Assembly (NCBI GenBank): GCA_020719895.1
Contig: DYPM01000030.1
Span: forward strand, 1-17,195
Source of the DNA: Sulfurovum sp.
Lineage (GTDB): Bacteria; Campylobacterota; Campylobacteria; Campylobacterales; Sulfurovaceae
Reading direction: 5' to 3'
DNA: 17,195 bases
Made by a program: the position numbers and the translations under genes. How positions within the stretch are numbered: the stretch's first letter is position 1; each line of letters begins with the position of its first letter. The notes below the pieces were generated by a model. The model did not search any database. It saw nothing but the letters and a program-made list of their open reading frames with translations, and was not told the origin of the DNA. Below are positions 1 through 6,957 of this stretch, piece by piece.

Positions 1-55
1 TCTGGGTAATAGCGATAGAGCTATCATCGCAACTGCTTTCGATACTAAGGATCAT
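1..55 (-). CDS. tsaD: tsaD, N-terminal fragment (tRNA N6-adenosine threonylcarbamoyltransferase), cut by window edge
   Basis: Only the first 18 codons are in the window. They read MILSIESSCDDSSIAITQ, which matches the start of the TsaD/Kae1/Gcp family (usual form MxLxIESSCDETxxAI), the ASKHA-fold nucleotide-binding strand. From family knowledge, TsaD works with TsaB and TsaE to transfer the threonylcarbamoyl group from threonylcarbamoyl-AMP onto A37 of ANN-decoding tRNAs (t6A), in the cytoplasm. The ATG at 55-53 overlaps the TGA of the upstream hydrolase gene (54-52) in an ATGA arrangement, so the two are probably translationally coupled and lie in the gltX transcript. The remaining roughly 320 residues lie outside the window, so integrity cannot be judged. 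Confidence 0.85.
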   Translation of the reverse strand, partial: MILSIESSCDDSSIAITQ

Positions 56-600
56 CGCTTTTCCATTACCATTTTTTCAATCCATTCCCATTTGCCATAG
101 CCACTCTTGTCATTAATATGTCCTGCATTGTGAAGTGTTGTCAGTGAGATGTGATAGTGTGTTGCGATTTGGGTAGCTTCATCGAGTGTAATCCATGGAT
201 CATTATCAGAAACTATCATCTCTATCTTTTTTGCATAAAGCGATTTTGGCATTGGTGCTGGAAAAAAGGTTTTGATAGTTTTTTCTTGCGTTTTGAGACT
301 TGGAGGAGAGACCATAAAAAGACGCTCCATGCTTTTTATTTTGTTTTCTCTCTTCTCTTCCTCTTCGCAAAGCCAAAACCACAACGTATTTGCCAATGAG
401 TGACACACTACAGTATCAGGTTTGAAGGTTTCAAGAATCTCTCGCACTTGTTTTAGCCATCTATTTTTATTTGGAAAATGGCAGTTGTCAAGCAATGGAA
501 AAGAGACTGTGCCATAGTGACGTGCGATATGTGCGGCCAATTCGGCTTGCCAATGTGGTGTATCACTTCCGCCCCAGCCGTGCAAAATAAGAAATCTCAT
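52..600 (-). CDS. RBBP9/YdeN-like alpha/beta serine hydrolase
   Basis: A 182-residue protein of the small RBBP9/YdeN (Ser_hydrolase) family, whose usual length is about 180-190. The N-terminus holds the oxyanion-hole motif HGWGGSDTPHWQ (residues 7-18). The nucleophile elbow is VVCHSLAN with Ser68, where many relatives have GHSLG. Asp134 in SDNDPW and His161 in NAGHIN complete a plausible Ser-Asp-His triad. There is no signal peptide or membrane segment, so it is probably cytoplasmic. The substrate is unknown; family members act as small esterases or serine hydrolases. The start has an AAAGGA ribosome site 6 bases upstream and lies 14 bases after the gltX stop. Its stop overlaps the tsaD start. 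The link to tRNA-related neighbours looks like operon packing and does not by itself show a role in translation. Confidence 0.85.
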   Translation of the reverse strand: MRFLILHGWGGSDTPHWQAELAAHIARHYGTVSFPLLDNCHFPNKNRWLKQVREILETFKPDTVVCHSLANTLWFWLCEEEEKRENKIKSMERLFMVSPPSLKTQEKTIKTFFPAPMPKSLYAKKIEMIVSDNDPWITLDEATQIATHYHISLTTLHNAGHINDKSGYGKWEWIEKMVMEKR

Positions 601-614
601 TCGATGTCCTTTGA

Positions 615-2000
615 TTAGAGTAGTGCAATCGCTCTTTTTACTCTATCTGCTGTCTCTTTAGTGCCAATAATTGCCATAATCTCATCAAGACTAGAACCTG
701 TCATACTTCCCAAAAGTGCGATACGAAGTGGCTGTCCAATCTTTCCAAATCCGATCTCTTTTGTCGCAACAAAATGCTCCAATACATTATGATAATCACA
801 AGGCAAATGCAACGCTTTGTCCCAGCCTTCAAGCATAGTGATAAAATCTAAAAGTGTCTCTTTGGAGTCTGCTTTGAAGCCTTTTTTGACCGCTTTTTCG
901 TCGTAGCTTTCGGGAGCTTTGAGAATCATCATAATCTGTTCTGCTAACTCTACCAATGTTTTGCCACGCTCTTTTGTCGCATCAAGCAACAACTCACGTT
1001 CGTCATGCTCTCTTATATCTATGCCAAAAGGGTGAAGTAGTTGAGCAAGTTCTGCATTGGTTTTGTTTTTGATATAGTGAGCATTGAGCCATAGAAGTTT
1101 GTCAAGATTGTAGTTGGAAGAGGATTTGCTCAAACTTTTGGGTTCAAAAATAGTTTGAAGCTCTTCAACTGAAAAAATCTCCTGATCTCCATAACTCCAC
1201 CCCAAACGCACAAGAAAATTCAACAACGCTTCAGGTAAATATCCCAACTTTTGATACTCCATCACATCTGTTGCTCCGTCTCTTTTGGAGAGTTTTTTGC
1301 CCTGTTCGTTGTTGATCATCGCCACATGATAGAAGTTTGGAAGTGCAAAACCCAATGCGTTGTAGACCACAATCTGTTTGGGAGTATTGTAGAGATGATC
1401 ATCTCCTCGAATCACATCAGTCACACCCATCAAAGCATCATCAATCGCCACGACAAAGTTGTATGTAGGAGAACCGTCTGCACGAGCGATGACAAAATCA
1501 TCCACTTCATCAGCAGCAATATCAATCTCTCCTTTAACGCCATCTCTAAAAATGATTCTGCCCTCTTGAGGTGCTTTGATACGAATCACAGGCTCGACAC
1601 CTAAAGGCGGTGTACCATCAAAATCACGATATTTTCCATCATACCGCGGACGCTCTCCCGCTTTCATCTGCGACTCTCTAAGTGCATCCAACTCCTCTTT
1701 GGACATATAACATTTATACGCCTTGCTCTCTTCAAGAAGTCTCACAATATATTGATTGTATATATCAAACCGTTGCGACTGATAGATGACTTCGCCATCA
1801 TAATCCATTCCCACCCACTCAAACGCCTCAATAATCGCAACCAACGCCTCTTGCGAGTTGCGTGCCATATCTGTATCTTCGATACGAAGCAGAAATTTTC
1901 CTCCCATTTTTTTTGCCCACAACCACGAAAAAAGTGCGGTACGTAATCCGCCAATATGGAGATACCCCGTCGGCGAAGGTGCAAAACGTGCTACTGTCAT
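615..2000 (-). CDS. gltX: Glutamyl-tRNA synthetase, GltX1 type
   Basis: Class I aminoacyl-tRNA synthetase that charges tRNA-Glu with glutamate. The 461-residue protein carries RFAPSPTGYLHIGG, with the HIGH-type motif HIGG at residues 15-18, RIEDTD at 39-44, and the KMSKS-type loop KLSKRDG at 236-242, followed by a helical C-terminal anticodon-binding part. It resembles Helicobacter pylori GluRS1 in length and in local blocks such as CYMSKEELDALRE; Campylobacterota commonly carry two gltX paralogues, the second charging tRNA-Gln. I start it at 2000, not at the in-frame ATG at 2141: family proteins begin a few residues before RFAPSPTG, and the minus strand has AAGGG 7 bases before this ATG. It heads the leftward gltX-hydrolase-tsaD run. 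The zinc-site cysteine cluster of some GluRS is absent. Confidence 0.95.
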   Translation of the reverse strand: MTVARFAPSPTGYLHIGGLRTALFSWLWAKKMGGKFLLRIEDTDMARNSQEALVAIIEAFEWVGMDYDGEVIYQSQRFDIYNQYIVRLLEESKAYKCYMSKEELDALRESQMKAGERPRYDGKYRDFDGTPPLGVEPVIRIKAPQEGRIIFRDGVKGEIDIAADEVDDFVIARADGSPTYNFVVAIDDALMGVTDVIRGDDHLYNTPKQIVVYNALGFALPNFYHVAMINNEQGKKLSKRDGATDVMEYQKLGYLPEALLNFLVRLGWSYGDQEIFSVEELQTIFEPKSLSKSSSNYNLDKLLWLNAHYIKNKTNAELAQLLHPFGIDIREHDERELLLDATKERGKTLVELAEQIMMILKAPESYDEKAVKKGFKADSKETLLDFITMLEGWDKALHLPCDYHNVLEHFVATKEIGFGKIGQPLRIALLGSMTGSSLDEIMAIIGTKETADRVKRAIALL

Positions 2001-2035
2001 TATCAAACCCTTGAAAATATGAATTAAAGACAAAG

Positions 2036-2041
2036 ATTGTA
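2036..2041 (-). promoter_or_regulatory. Candidate -10 element for gltX
   Basis: Read on the minus strand this is TACAAT, preceded by T-rich sequence (CTTTGT). It lies 36 bases upstream of the gltX ATG, which would give a leader of about 30 bases. Campylobacterota sigma-70 promoters often depend on a -10 box plus upstream T-richness, without a clear -35. This is a weak pattern match and other AT-rich hexamers in the region could serve. Confidence 0.35.
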
Positions 2042-2140
2042 ACAAAGATGGAGTAAGAAGATGGTGAATCATAAAGCCCTTTTGAACCCGTCGTTCATTG
2101 TAGAGACCAATACTCTTTTGAAAACAGTTTTGTTCTATCA

Positions 2141-2157
2141 TTCCTTTTAAAAAGGAA
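2141..2157. repeat. Perfect 8+8 inverted repeat, possible operator
   Basis: TTCCTTTT, a single A, then AAAAGGAA: each arm is 8 bases and matches the other perfectly. It lies 141 bases upstream of gltX and about 56 bases before the -10 box of the ribosomal operon, so it could bind a dimeric regulator of either side. A terminator role is less likely because no gene converges here. Low-complexity AT sequence makes chance palindromes common. Confidence 0.4.
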
Positions 2158-2212
2158 ATAATCTCTCTATTTTAAACCATTTTTACCCCTTTTTACTTGC
2201 TTCTGTGAAATC

Positions 2213-2226
2213 TTTTTGGCTATAAT
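2213..2226 (+). promoter_or_regulatory. Promoter of the S10-spc operon (T-rich extended -10)
   Basis: TTTTTGGC followed by a perfect TATAAT (2221-2226) is the classic Campylobacterota sigma-70 promoter form, with T-rich blocks further upstream (around 2180-2195) instead of a -35 box. Transcription should start near 2233, about 85 bases before the rpsJ ATG. No other promoter of similar quality was seen before the downstream genes, so it probably drives the whole ribosomal cluster. Confidence 0.8.
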
Positions 2227-2233
2227 TCGCGTT

Positions 2234-2296
2234 CCTAATTTTAGGTTAGGGGTTAAAAACCTGTGTTTAGGCACCTCGCGAAAGCGTGCTAACGAG
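2234..2296 (+). promoter_or_regulatory. Structured 5' leader of rpsJ with alternative hairpins
   Basis: The leader can form CCTAA (2234-2238) with TTAGG (2246-2250), GGTT (2251-2254) with AACC (2258-2261), and a GAAA-tetraloop hairpin: CGC (2277-2279) with GCG (2284-2286), plus GCA (2271-2273) with TGC (2287-2289). Competing pairings exist: AGGTT (2243-2247) with AACCT (2258-2262), and CTCG (2275-2278) with CGAG (2293-2296). In E. coli the S10 leader is the target of L4 autoregulation; whether this leader has a comparable role is inference. The ribosome site AAGGA is at 2304-2308, 8 bases before the ATG and outside these stems. Confidence 0.45.
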
Positions 2297-2316
2297 TTCT
2301 TTTAAGGATAAACCAA

Positions 2317-2628
2317 ATGGAAAAAATCAGATTGAAGCTTAAGGCTTATGATCACAGAGTGTTGGATCGTTCTGTCAGTGCTATCGTAGATGCTGTGAAG
2401 CGTACGGGTGCAGAGATTAGAGGTCCAATGCCTATGCCTACGAAGATGAAACGTTATACCGTTCTTCGTTCACCACACGTCAATAAAGATGCACGTGAAC
2501 AGTTTGAGATTAGAATTCATGCAAGAATGATTGATATTCTCTCTGCTACAACAGACACAATAGACGCATTGATACAACTTGACCTTGCACCAGAGATCGA
2601 AGTTGAGATTCGATCTATGGATAATTAA
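2317..2628 (+). CDS. rpsJ: Ribosomal protein S10 (uS10)
   Basis: A 103-residue uS10, the normal bacterial length, beginning MEKIRLKLKAYDHRVLD with the family block GPMPMPTK at residues 37-44 and the conserved C-terminal EIRSM. S10 sits in the 30S head and, as NusE with NusB, takes part in rRNA antitermination. It is the first gene of the operon, preceded by AAGGA with an 8-base spacer, and is followed 13 bases later by rplC with a GAGGAG ribosome site in the gap. It is the gene most directly exposed to any control by the structured leader. Confidence 0.98.
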   Translation: MEKIRLKLKAYDHRVLDRSVSAIVDAVKRTGAEIRGPMPMPTKMKRYTVLRSPHVNKDAREQFEIRIHARMIDILSATTDTIDALIQLDLAPEIEVEIRSMDN

Positions 2629-2641
2629 GAGGAGATAAAAA

Positions 2642-3223
2642 ATGGAATTTATAATTGAAAAAATTGGTATGAGCAGAACCATCAGCGTACCAAGCGTTCC
2701 TGTAACTCTTCTTAAAGTAATCGATGCAAAAGTGTGTGAAGTAAGAGAAGATGGCAAAGCGTTGATAGCCTACAATAGTAGTAAAAAAATCAACAAAAGT
2801 ATCGAAGGACAACAAGCCAAATATGGTATCGACAAAGAGTTCAATAAATTTATGACACTCGAAGTCGCCAAAGATACTCAAGCAGGAGACCTTGATACGG
2901 TTGTATTGGGTGAAGCCAAAGTAGTCAAAACTTCACTTATAACAAAAGGAAGAGGTTTTACAGGTGTTATGAAACGCCACAACTTTAGTGGTGGACCAGG
3001 AGCTCACGGTCACAGATTTAACAGAAGAGTCGGTTCGATTGGTAACCGTGAATGGCCAGGTCGTGTTCAAAAAGGCAAAAAAATGCCAGGACACTATGGT
3101 GATGACAAAGTCACAGTCAAAAACGAAGTGATCTCTTATGATGCAGAGAACGGCATACTTGTACTAAAAGGTTCAGTTCCCGGAGCAAATGGCTCACGTG
3201 GATTGGTAAGGATAGTGAAATAA
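2642..3223 (+). CDS. rplC: Ribosomal protein L3 (uL3)
   Basis: A 193-residue uL3, an early-assembly 50S protein that reaches toward the peptidyl-transferase centre. The start MEFIIEKIGMSR, the block TKGRGFTGVMKRHNF (residues 101-115), and GGPGAHGHRF (117-126) are family hallmarks. In the loop KKMPGHYGDDKVTVK residue 151 is His where E. coli has Gln150, which is methylated by PrmB; methylation at this residue is therefore not expected here. Some other bacteria also have His there, so this is a variant and not damage. The stop TAA shares its last base with the ATG of rplD. Confidence 0.98.
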   Translation: MEFIIEKIGMSRTISVPSVPVTLLKVIDAKVCEVREDGKALIAYNSSKKINKSIEGQQAKYGIDKEFNKFMTLEVAKDTQAGDLDTVVLGEAKVVKTSLITKGRGFTGVMKRHNFSGGPGAHGHRFNRRVGSIGNREWPGRVQKGKKMPGHYGDDKVTVKNEVISYDAENGILVLKGSVPGANGSRGLVRIVK

Positions 3224-3867
3224 TGAGTACGACACAAATTAAAACAAACGATTTGCCAGAGGCGTTTTTTGATGTGAATCCACACAATCTCTACCTCTAT
3301 TGCAAAGCCTATACAGCAGGACAAAGAGCCAATACTGCATCGGTAAAAAATAGATCAGAAGTGCGTGGTGGAGGCAAAAAGCCGTTCGCGCAAAAAGGTG
3401 GCGGTAGAGCAAGACAAGGATCAATCCGAGCTCCACACTATAGGGGTGGCGGAATTGTATTTGGACCAACTACAGAAAGAAACTATGAGCAAAAAGTAAA
3501 CAAAAAACAAAAAAGACTTGCATTGATGCACGCTATCGCAGAGATGGTGGAAAAAGAAGCACTTTTTGTTGTAGATACTGTTTCGATTGAATCGGGAAAA
3601 ACCAAAGACGCAGTGAGATTTATCAATAGCTTTGAAGCAAGAGATGTTCTTGTGGTTAAAGAGTTGATTGACAATCAAACAATTTTGGCGTTTAGAAATA
3701 TTCCAAATGCTTATTTGATTGAGAGACACGAACTCAATCCATACCTTGCAGCAAGTTACCATGCAATCGTCATGGAAAAAGAGGTATTTGAAAAAGTAGT
3801 CCATCCAGCAGAGACCGAAGAAGCATCAACAGCAGAAGCATCGACAACCAAAATGGAAGAGGCGTAA
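3223..3867 (+). CDS. rplD: Ribosomal protein L4 (uL4) with acidic C-terminal tail
   Basis: A 214-residue uL4, which lines the exit tunnel of the 50S subunit. The tunnel-loop region carries the conserved run RGGGKKPFAQKGGGRARQGS (residues 46-65) and APHYRGGGIVFGP (68-80). In E. coli L4 also represses its own operon. The last 25 or so residues form a low-complexity Glu/Ala/Ser/Thr tail (AETEEASTAEASTTKMEEA) beyond the conserved fold; such tails vary among Campylobacterota. The start overlaps the rplC stop by one base, which implies coupled translation, and rplW follows one base after the stop. Confidence 0.97.
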   Translation: MSTTQIKTNDLPEAFFDVNPHNLYLYCKAYTAGQRANTASVKNRSEVRGGGKKPFAQKGGGRARQGSIRAPHYRGGGIVFGPTTERNYEQKVNKKQKRLALMHAIAEMVEKEALFVVDTVSIESGKTKDAVRFINSFEARDVLVVKELIDNQTILAFRNIPNAYLIERHELNPYLAASYHAIVMEKEVFEKVVHPAETEEASTAEASTTKMEEA

Positions 3868-3868
3868 G

Positions 3869-4150
3869 ATGGCAGACATTACAGATATTAAAACAATCGT
3901 CTATACAGAAAAGACATTAGAGCTTCAAGAAGAGGGAATCATCGTAGTGCAAACGAGTACAAAGATGACCAAAAATGGTCTTAAAGAGGTGTTCAAAGAG
4001 TACTTTGGCATTACACCACTAAGAATAAATTCCCTCAGAGTAGAAGGAAAAGTGAAGCGTTTCAAAGGCAAAGAAGGCAAAAGAGCAGATTACAAAAAGT
4101 TCTACGTCAAGCTTCCTGAAGATGCAAAAATCGAAAGCCTTGCGGTATAA
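3869..4150 (+). CDS. rplW: Ribosomal protein L23 (uL23)
   Basis: A 93-residue uL23, the normal bacterial size. It sits at the tunnel exit and serves as the docking site for trigger factor and SRP. Recognisable parts are TEKTLELQEEG near residues 12-22, the central block FGITPLRINSLRVEGKVKR, and the basic loop GKEGKRADYKKFYVKL typical of the family. It begins one base after the rplD stop, so its ribosome site (GAAGAGG region) lies inside rplD. rplB follows after 10 bases with a GGAG site. Confidence 0.97.
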   Translation: MADITDIKTIVYTEKTLELQEEGIIVVQTSTKMTKNGLKEVFKEYFGITPLRINSLRVEGKVKRFKGKEGKRADYKKFYVKLPEDAKIESLAV

Positions 4151-4160
4151 GGAGTAGAAG

Positions 4161-4988
4161 ATGGCAATGAAAACCTATAGACCTACCACGCCCTCAAGAA
4201 GATGGATGACCAACCTTGATAGCAGTGACATTACAGCAAAAGCAAGCGTAAGAAGTCTTCTTGTGAAGCTCCCAGCAACCGCAGGAAGAAACTCTTATGG
4301 TCGAATTACTTCAAGACACAAAGAAGCGGGTGCAAAAAAGCTTTACAGAATTATTGATTTCAAAAGAAATAAATTTGGCATAGAAGGAACAGTCGCGACT
4401 GTAGAGTATGATCCTTATAGAAACTGTAGAATTTGTTTGGTCAAATACACAGATGGCGACAGAAGATATATCCTTCAGCCAAAAGGATTGACAGTAGGCG
4501 ATAAAGTCATAGCAGATGAAGCAGGATTGGATATCAAAACTGGTAATGCGATGAAACTCAAATCAATTCCTGTTGGAACAATCGTTCACAATATCGAACT
4601 TAATCCTGGCAATGGTGGCATTATGGCACGAAGTGCGGGTGCATACGCACAGATTATGGGTAGAGAGGGCAAATATGTTTCTCTTCGTCTTCCATCAGGC
4701 GAGATGCGTTATGTTCTTGGTGAGTGTATGGCTACTGTAGGCGTAATCGGCAATGAAGATATCGCCAATGAAGTAGTCGGAAAAGCAGGAAGAAATAGAC
4801 ACAGAGGAATTCGACCTCAAACACGTGGTGCTGCAATGAACCCAGTAGATCACCCACACGGTGGTGGTGAAGGTAAAACAGGTTCTTCTGGACATCCAGT
4901 TTCTCCGTGGGGTACACCTGCTAAAGGTTACAAAACACGTAAGAAAAAAGCAAGCGATAAGCTTATCATATCTAAGAGAAAAAAGTAA
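4161..4988 (+). CDS. rplB: Ribosomal protein L2 (uL2)
   Basis: A 275-residue uL2, matching the usual length of about 275. It contacts 23S rRNA close to the peptidyl-transferase centre and helps join the subunits. The start MAMKTYRPTTPSRRWM and the highly conserved C-terminal block HPHGGGEG (residues 231-238), followed by GHPVSPWGTPAKGYKTR, identify it firmly. ATG at 4161 has GGAG 6 bases upstream; a second in-frame ATG at 4167 is less well spaced. The tail is basic, as usual. rpsS follows after 11 bases. Confidence 0.98.
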   Translation: MAMKTYRPTTPSRRWMTNLDSSDITAKASVRSLLVKLPATAGRNSYGRITSRHKEAGAKKLYRIIDFKRNKFGIEGTVATVEYDPYRNCRICLVKYTDGDRRYILQPKGLTVGDKVIADEAGLDIKTGNAMKLKSIPVGTIVHNIELNPGNGGIMARSAGAYAQIMGREGKYVSLRLPSGEMRYVLGECMATVGVIGNEDIANEVVGKAGRNRHRGIRPQTRGAAMNPVDHPHGGGEGKTGSSGHPVSPWGTPAKGYKTRKKKASDKLIISKRKK

Positions 4989-4999
4989 GGGGCTAATAG

Positions 5000-5278
5000 A
5001 TGGCAAGATCTACGAAAAAAGGACCGTTTATCGACGAGCACCTCAAAAAGAAAGTGCTTAAAGCAAAAGCAGAAGGTTCTACCAAACCAATCAAAACATG
5101 GTCAAGAAGATCAGTGGTGTTCCCTGACTTCATTGGTTTGACTTTTAATGTACACAATGGCAGACAGTTTGTGCCTGTATATGTGACTGAGAATCATGTT
5201 GGCTATAAGTTGGGTGAATTTGCTCCAACACGTACCTTCAAAGGTCACAAAGGTACTGTACAGAAGAAGGTAGGCTAA
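5000..5278 (+). CDS. rpsS: Ribosomal protein S19 (uS19)
   Basis: A 92-residue uS19 of the 30S head, next to S13. It starts MARSTKKGPFIDEHL, with KTWSRRS at about residues 33-39 and the conserved GRQFVPVYVTENHVGYKLGE followed by FAPTRTFKGH, all family signatures. It is of normal length and fully intact. There is an AAGGGG ribosome site in the 11-base gap after rplB. The stop is one base before the rplV start. Confidence 0.98.
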   Translation: MARSTKKGPFIDEHLKKKVLKAKAEGSTKPIKTWSRRSVVFPDFIGLTFNVHNGRQFVPVYVTENHVGYKLGEFAPTRTFKGHKGTVQKKVG

Positions 5279-5279
5279 G

Positions 5280-5615
5280 ATGAGTAGAGCATTATTAAGA
5301 TTTGTAAGAGTCTCTCCAACCAAAGCAAGACTCATCGCAAGAGAAGTTCAAGGAATGAATGCAGAACTTGCAATTGCGGCACTGGAGTTTATGCCAAACA
5401 AAGCAGCTGATATCATCTCCAAAGTGATTGCGTCAGCAGTTGCGAATGGCGAGTATGAGCCAGAAGAGGTAGTGATTACTTCATGTAGAGTAGACAAAGC
5501 ATCGGTCATGAAGCGATTTAGACCAAGAGCTAGAGGAAGTGCGTCAAGAATTCTCAAACCAACATCGCACATTTTGGTAGAAGTGGGTGTGGCAATGAAC
5601 GGAAAGGAAGCATAA
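5280..5615 (+). CDS. rplV: Ribosomal protein L22 (uL22)
   Basis: A 111-residue uL22, whose extended beta-hairpin reaches the exit-tunnel constriction and affects macrolide binding. The N-terminal block LRFVRVSPTKARLIAREVQG and the hairpin region KRFRPRARGSASRILKPTSH (residues 79-98) match the family. It has the standard bacterial length, without the long C-terminal extension that I recall in some Campylobacter L22. It begins one base after rpsS ends, and rpsC begins one base after it ends, so initiation probably depends on coupling. Confidence 0.97.
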   Translation: MSRALLRFVRVSPTKARLIAREVQGMNAELAIAALEFMPNKAADIISKVIASAVANGEYEPEEVVITSCRVDKASVMKRFRPRARGSASRILKPTSHILVEVGVAMNGKEA

Positions 5616-5616
5616 G

Positions 5617-6342
5617 ATGGGTCAGAAAGTTAATCCGATAGGTCTAAGATTAGGTATCAATAGAAATTGGGAATCACGATGGTTTCCACTAAGAGAGAGA
5701 GCCGTAGAGTTTATCGCAGAAGATTACAGAGTGAGAAAGTTTCTCAAAAAAGAACTCTTTTATGCAGGTGTTTCCAATATTATCATTGAAAGAACAGCCA
5801 AAAAAGTACGTATCAATATCATCACCGCAAGACCGGGAATTATTATCGGTAAAAAAGGTTCAGATATTGAGATTCTCAAAGCCAAACTCAACAAAATGGT
5901 TGGCAAAGAGGTTGCTCTCAACATCAAAGAAGAGAAGCGTCCTCAAGCCTCCGCACAACTTGCAGCAGAAAATATCGCTACACAACTTGAGCGACGTGTT
6001 GCTTTTAGACGTGCGATGAAAAAAGTCATTCAAGGCGCCTTAAAGTCAGGTGCAAAAGGTATCAAAATCTCTGTATCAGGAAGACTTGGTGGTGCTGAGA
6101 TGGCAAGAAACGAATGGTATCTTGAAGGTAGAGTTCCACTTCATACGCTTAGAGCAAAAATCGATTATGGTTTTGGTGAAGCACACACTACCTACGGTAT
6201 TATTGGAATTAAAGTTTGGATTTTCAAGGGCGAAGTACTTCAAAAAGGTATCCAAGAAGAGCAACTAGAAGAGAAAAAAGGCACAGGCAAACGAGAAAGA
6301 ACGCCACGCCGTGAACGTGAAAACAAGAGCAGAGGTGAATAG
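5617..6342 (+). CDS. rpsC: Ribosomal protein S3 (uS3) with charged C-terminal tail
   Basis: A 241-residue uS3, slightly longer than the roughly 233 of E. coli. It forms part of the mRNA entry channel. The start MGQKVNPIGLRLG, the KH domain with the GxxG loop IIIGKKGSD (Gly78-Lys-Lys-Gly81), and the C-terminal domain block SGRLGGAEMARNEWY with IKVWIFKGE identify it. The final 30 or so residues (from about 214) are a Glu/Lys/Arg-rich tail (EEKKGTGKRERTPRRE) that is likely unstructured; tails at this place differ in charge and length between bacteria. rplP starts two bases after the stop. Confidence 0.97.
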   Translation: MGQKVNPIGLRLGINRNWESRWFPLRERAVEFIAEDYRVRKFLKKELFYAGVSNIIIERTAKKVRINIITARPGIIIGKKGSDIEILKAKLNKMVGKEVALNIKEEKRPQASAQLAAENIATQLERRVAFRRAMKKVIQGALKSGAKGIKISVSGRLGGAEMARNEWYLEGRVPLHTLRAKIDYGFGEAHTTYGIIGIKVWIFKGEVLQKGIQEEQLEEKKGTGKRERTPRRERENKSRGE

Positions 6343-6344
6343 TC

Positions 6345-6770
6345 ATGTTGATGCCTAAAAGAACCAAATGGAGAAAAAGCCAAAAAGGTCGTAACCGAGG
6401 TGTCGCCTTTAGAGGCAACAAGATTGAGTTTGGTGAGATTGCTATCAAAGCAACAGAAGCAGGTCGTGTCAATTCTAGACAGATCGAAGCTGCCCGTGTT
6501 ACTATGACAAGAAAAATCAACCGACAAGGTAAAACATGGATTCGTGTTTTTCCCGATAAGCCTTTGACAAAAAGACCTCTTGAGGTAAGGATGGGTAAAG
6601 GTAAAGGACCAGTTGAAGAGTGGGTTATGAATATCAAGCCAGGCAGAATTATTTTCGAGATGACTGGCGTGGATGAAGCATTGGCGAGAGAAGCGTTGAT
6701 GTTGGCGATCCACAAAATGCCATTCAAATGCAAAATCGTCTCGTTAAAGGATAGCCATGAACTATATTGA
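6345..6770 (+). CDS. rplP: Ribosomal protein L16 (uL16)
   Basis: A 141-residue uL16, which binds near the A-site finger and helps position the tRNA acceptor end. It begins MLMPKRTKWRKSQKGRN (family MLxPKRTKFRK) and has KTWIRVFPDKPLTKRPLEVR followed by MGKGKGPVEEWV, including the conserved Arg of the VRMGKGKG loop. I keep the first ATG, because the MLxPKRT start is conserved; an ATG two codons later is in frame. Its last 14 bases overlap the start of rpmC, the longest overlap within the ribosomal cluster. Confidence 0.98.
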   Translation: MLMPKRTKWRKSQKGRNRGVAFRGNKIEFGEIAIKATEAGRVNSRQIEAARVTMTRKINRQGKTWIRVFPDKPLTKRPLEVRMGKGKGPVEEWVMNIKPGRIIFEMTGVDEALAREALMLAIHKMPFKCKIVSLKDSHELY

Positions 6771-6948
6771 TATTAAAGAAAAAGGCGAAGCAGAGCTTAT
6801 GGAGATGCTTAAAGCCAAAAAGCTTGAACTCTTCACGCTTCAAGCCAAACAAAGAACGATGCAGCTTACTAATACAAGTGAGCTTAGAGTAGCGAAAAAA
6901 GATATCGCAAGAATTCAAACAGCGCTTACATCTGTAAGAGCGAAGTAA
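6757..6948 (+). CDS. rpmC: Ribosomal protein L29 (uL29)
   Basis: A 63-residue uL29, two helices forming a coiled hairpin near the tunnel exit beside L23. It reads MNYIDIKEKGEAELMEML and then LFTLQAKQRTMQLTNTSELR, followed by KKDIARIQTAL, the usual L29 pattern. The ATG at 6757 lies inside rplP and has AAAGG 6 bases upstream, so this internal start is well supported despite the 14-base overlap. rpsQ follows 9 bases after its stop. Confidence 0.96.
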   Translation: MNYIDIKEKGEAELMEMLKAKKLELFTLQAKQRTMQLTNTSELRVAKKDIARIQTALTSVRAK

Positions 6949-6957
6949 GGATCAAAC

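Larger units (their letters stand above)
2001..2316. other. Divergent intergenic region between gltX and rpsJ
   Basis: These 316 bases separate two divergent operons and hold no convincing gene. Features seen are a TACAAT-like hexamer for gltX on the minus strand, a perfect 17-base inverted repeat at 2141-2157, an excellent T-rich extended -10 promoter facing rpsJ at 2213-2226, and a structured leader before rpsJ. The minus-strand gltX frame stays open to an ATG at 2141, but that extension has no family match or ribosome site that I can see. Confidence 0.8.

Noticed and set aside
2001..2141. In-frame N-terminal extension of gltX to an ATG at 2141
   Set aside because: The added 47 residues precede the conserved start of GluRS, have no family match that I know of, and lack a ribosome site at 2141, whereas ATG 2000 has AAGGG at good spacing.
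6224..6733. Minus-strand open frames opposite rpsC and rplP (169 and 157 codons)
   Set aside because: Shadow frames of conserved genes, with low-complexity translations and no supporting signals.
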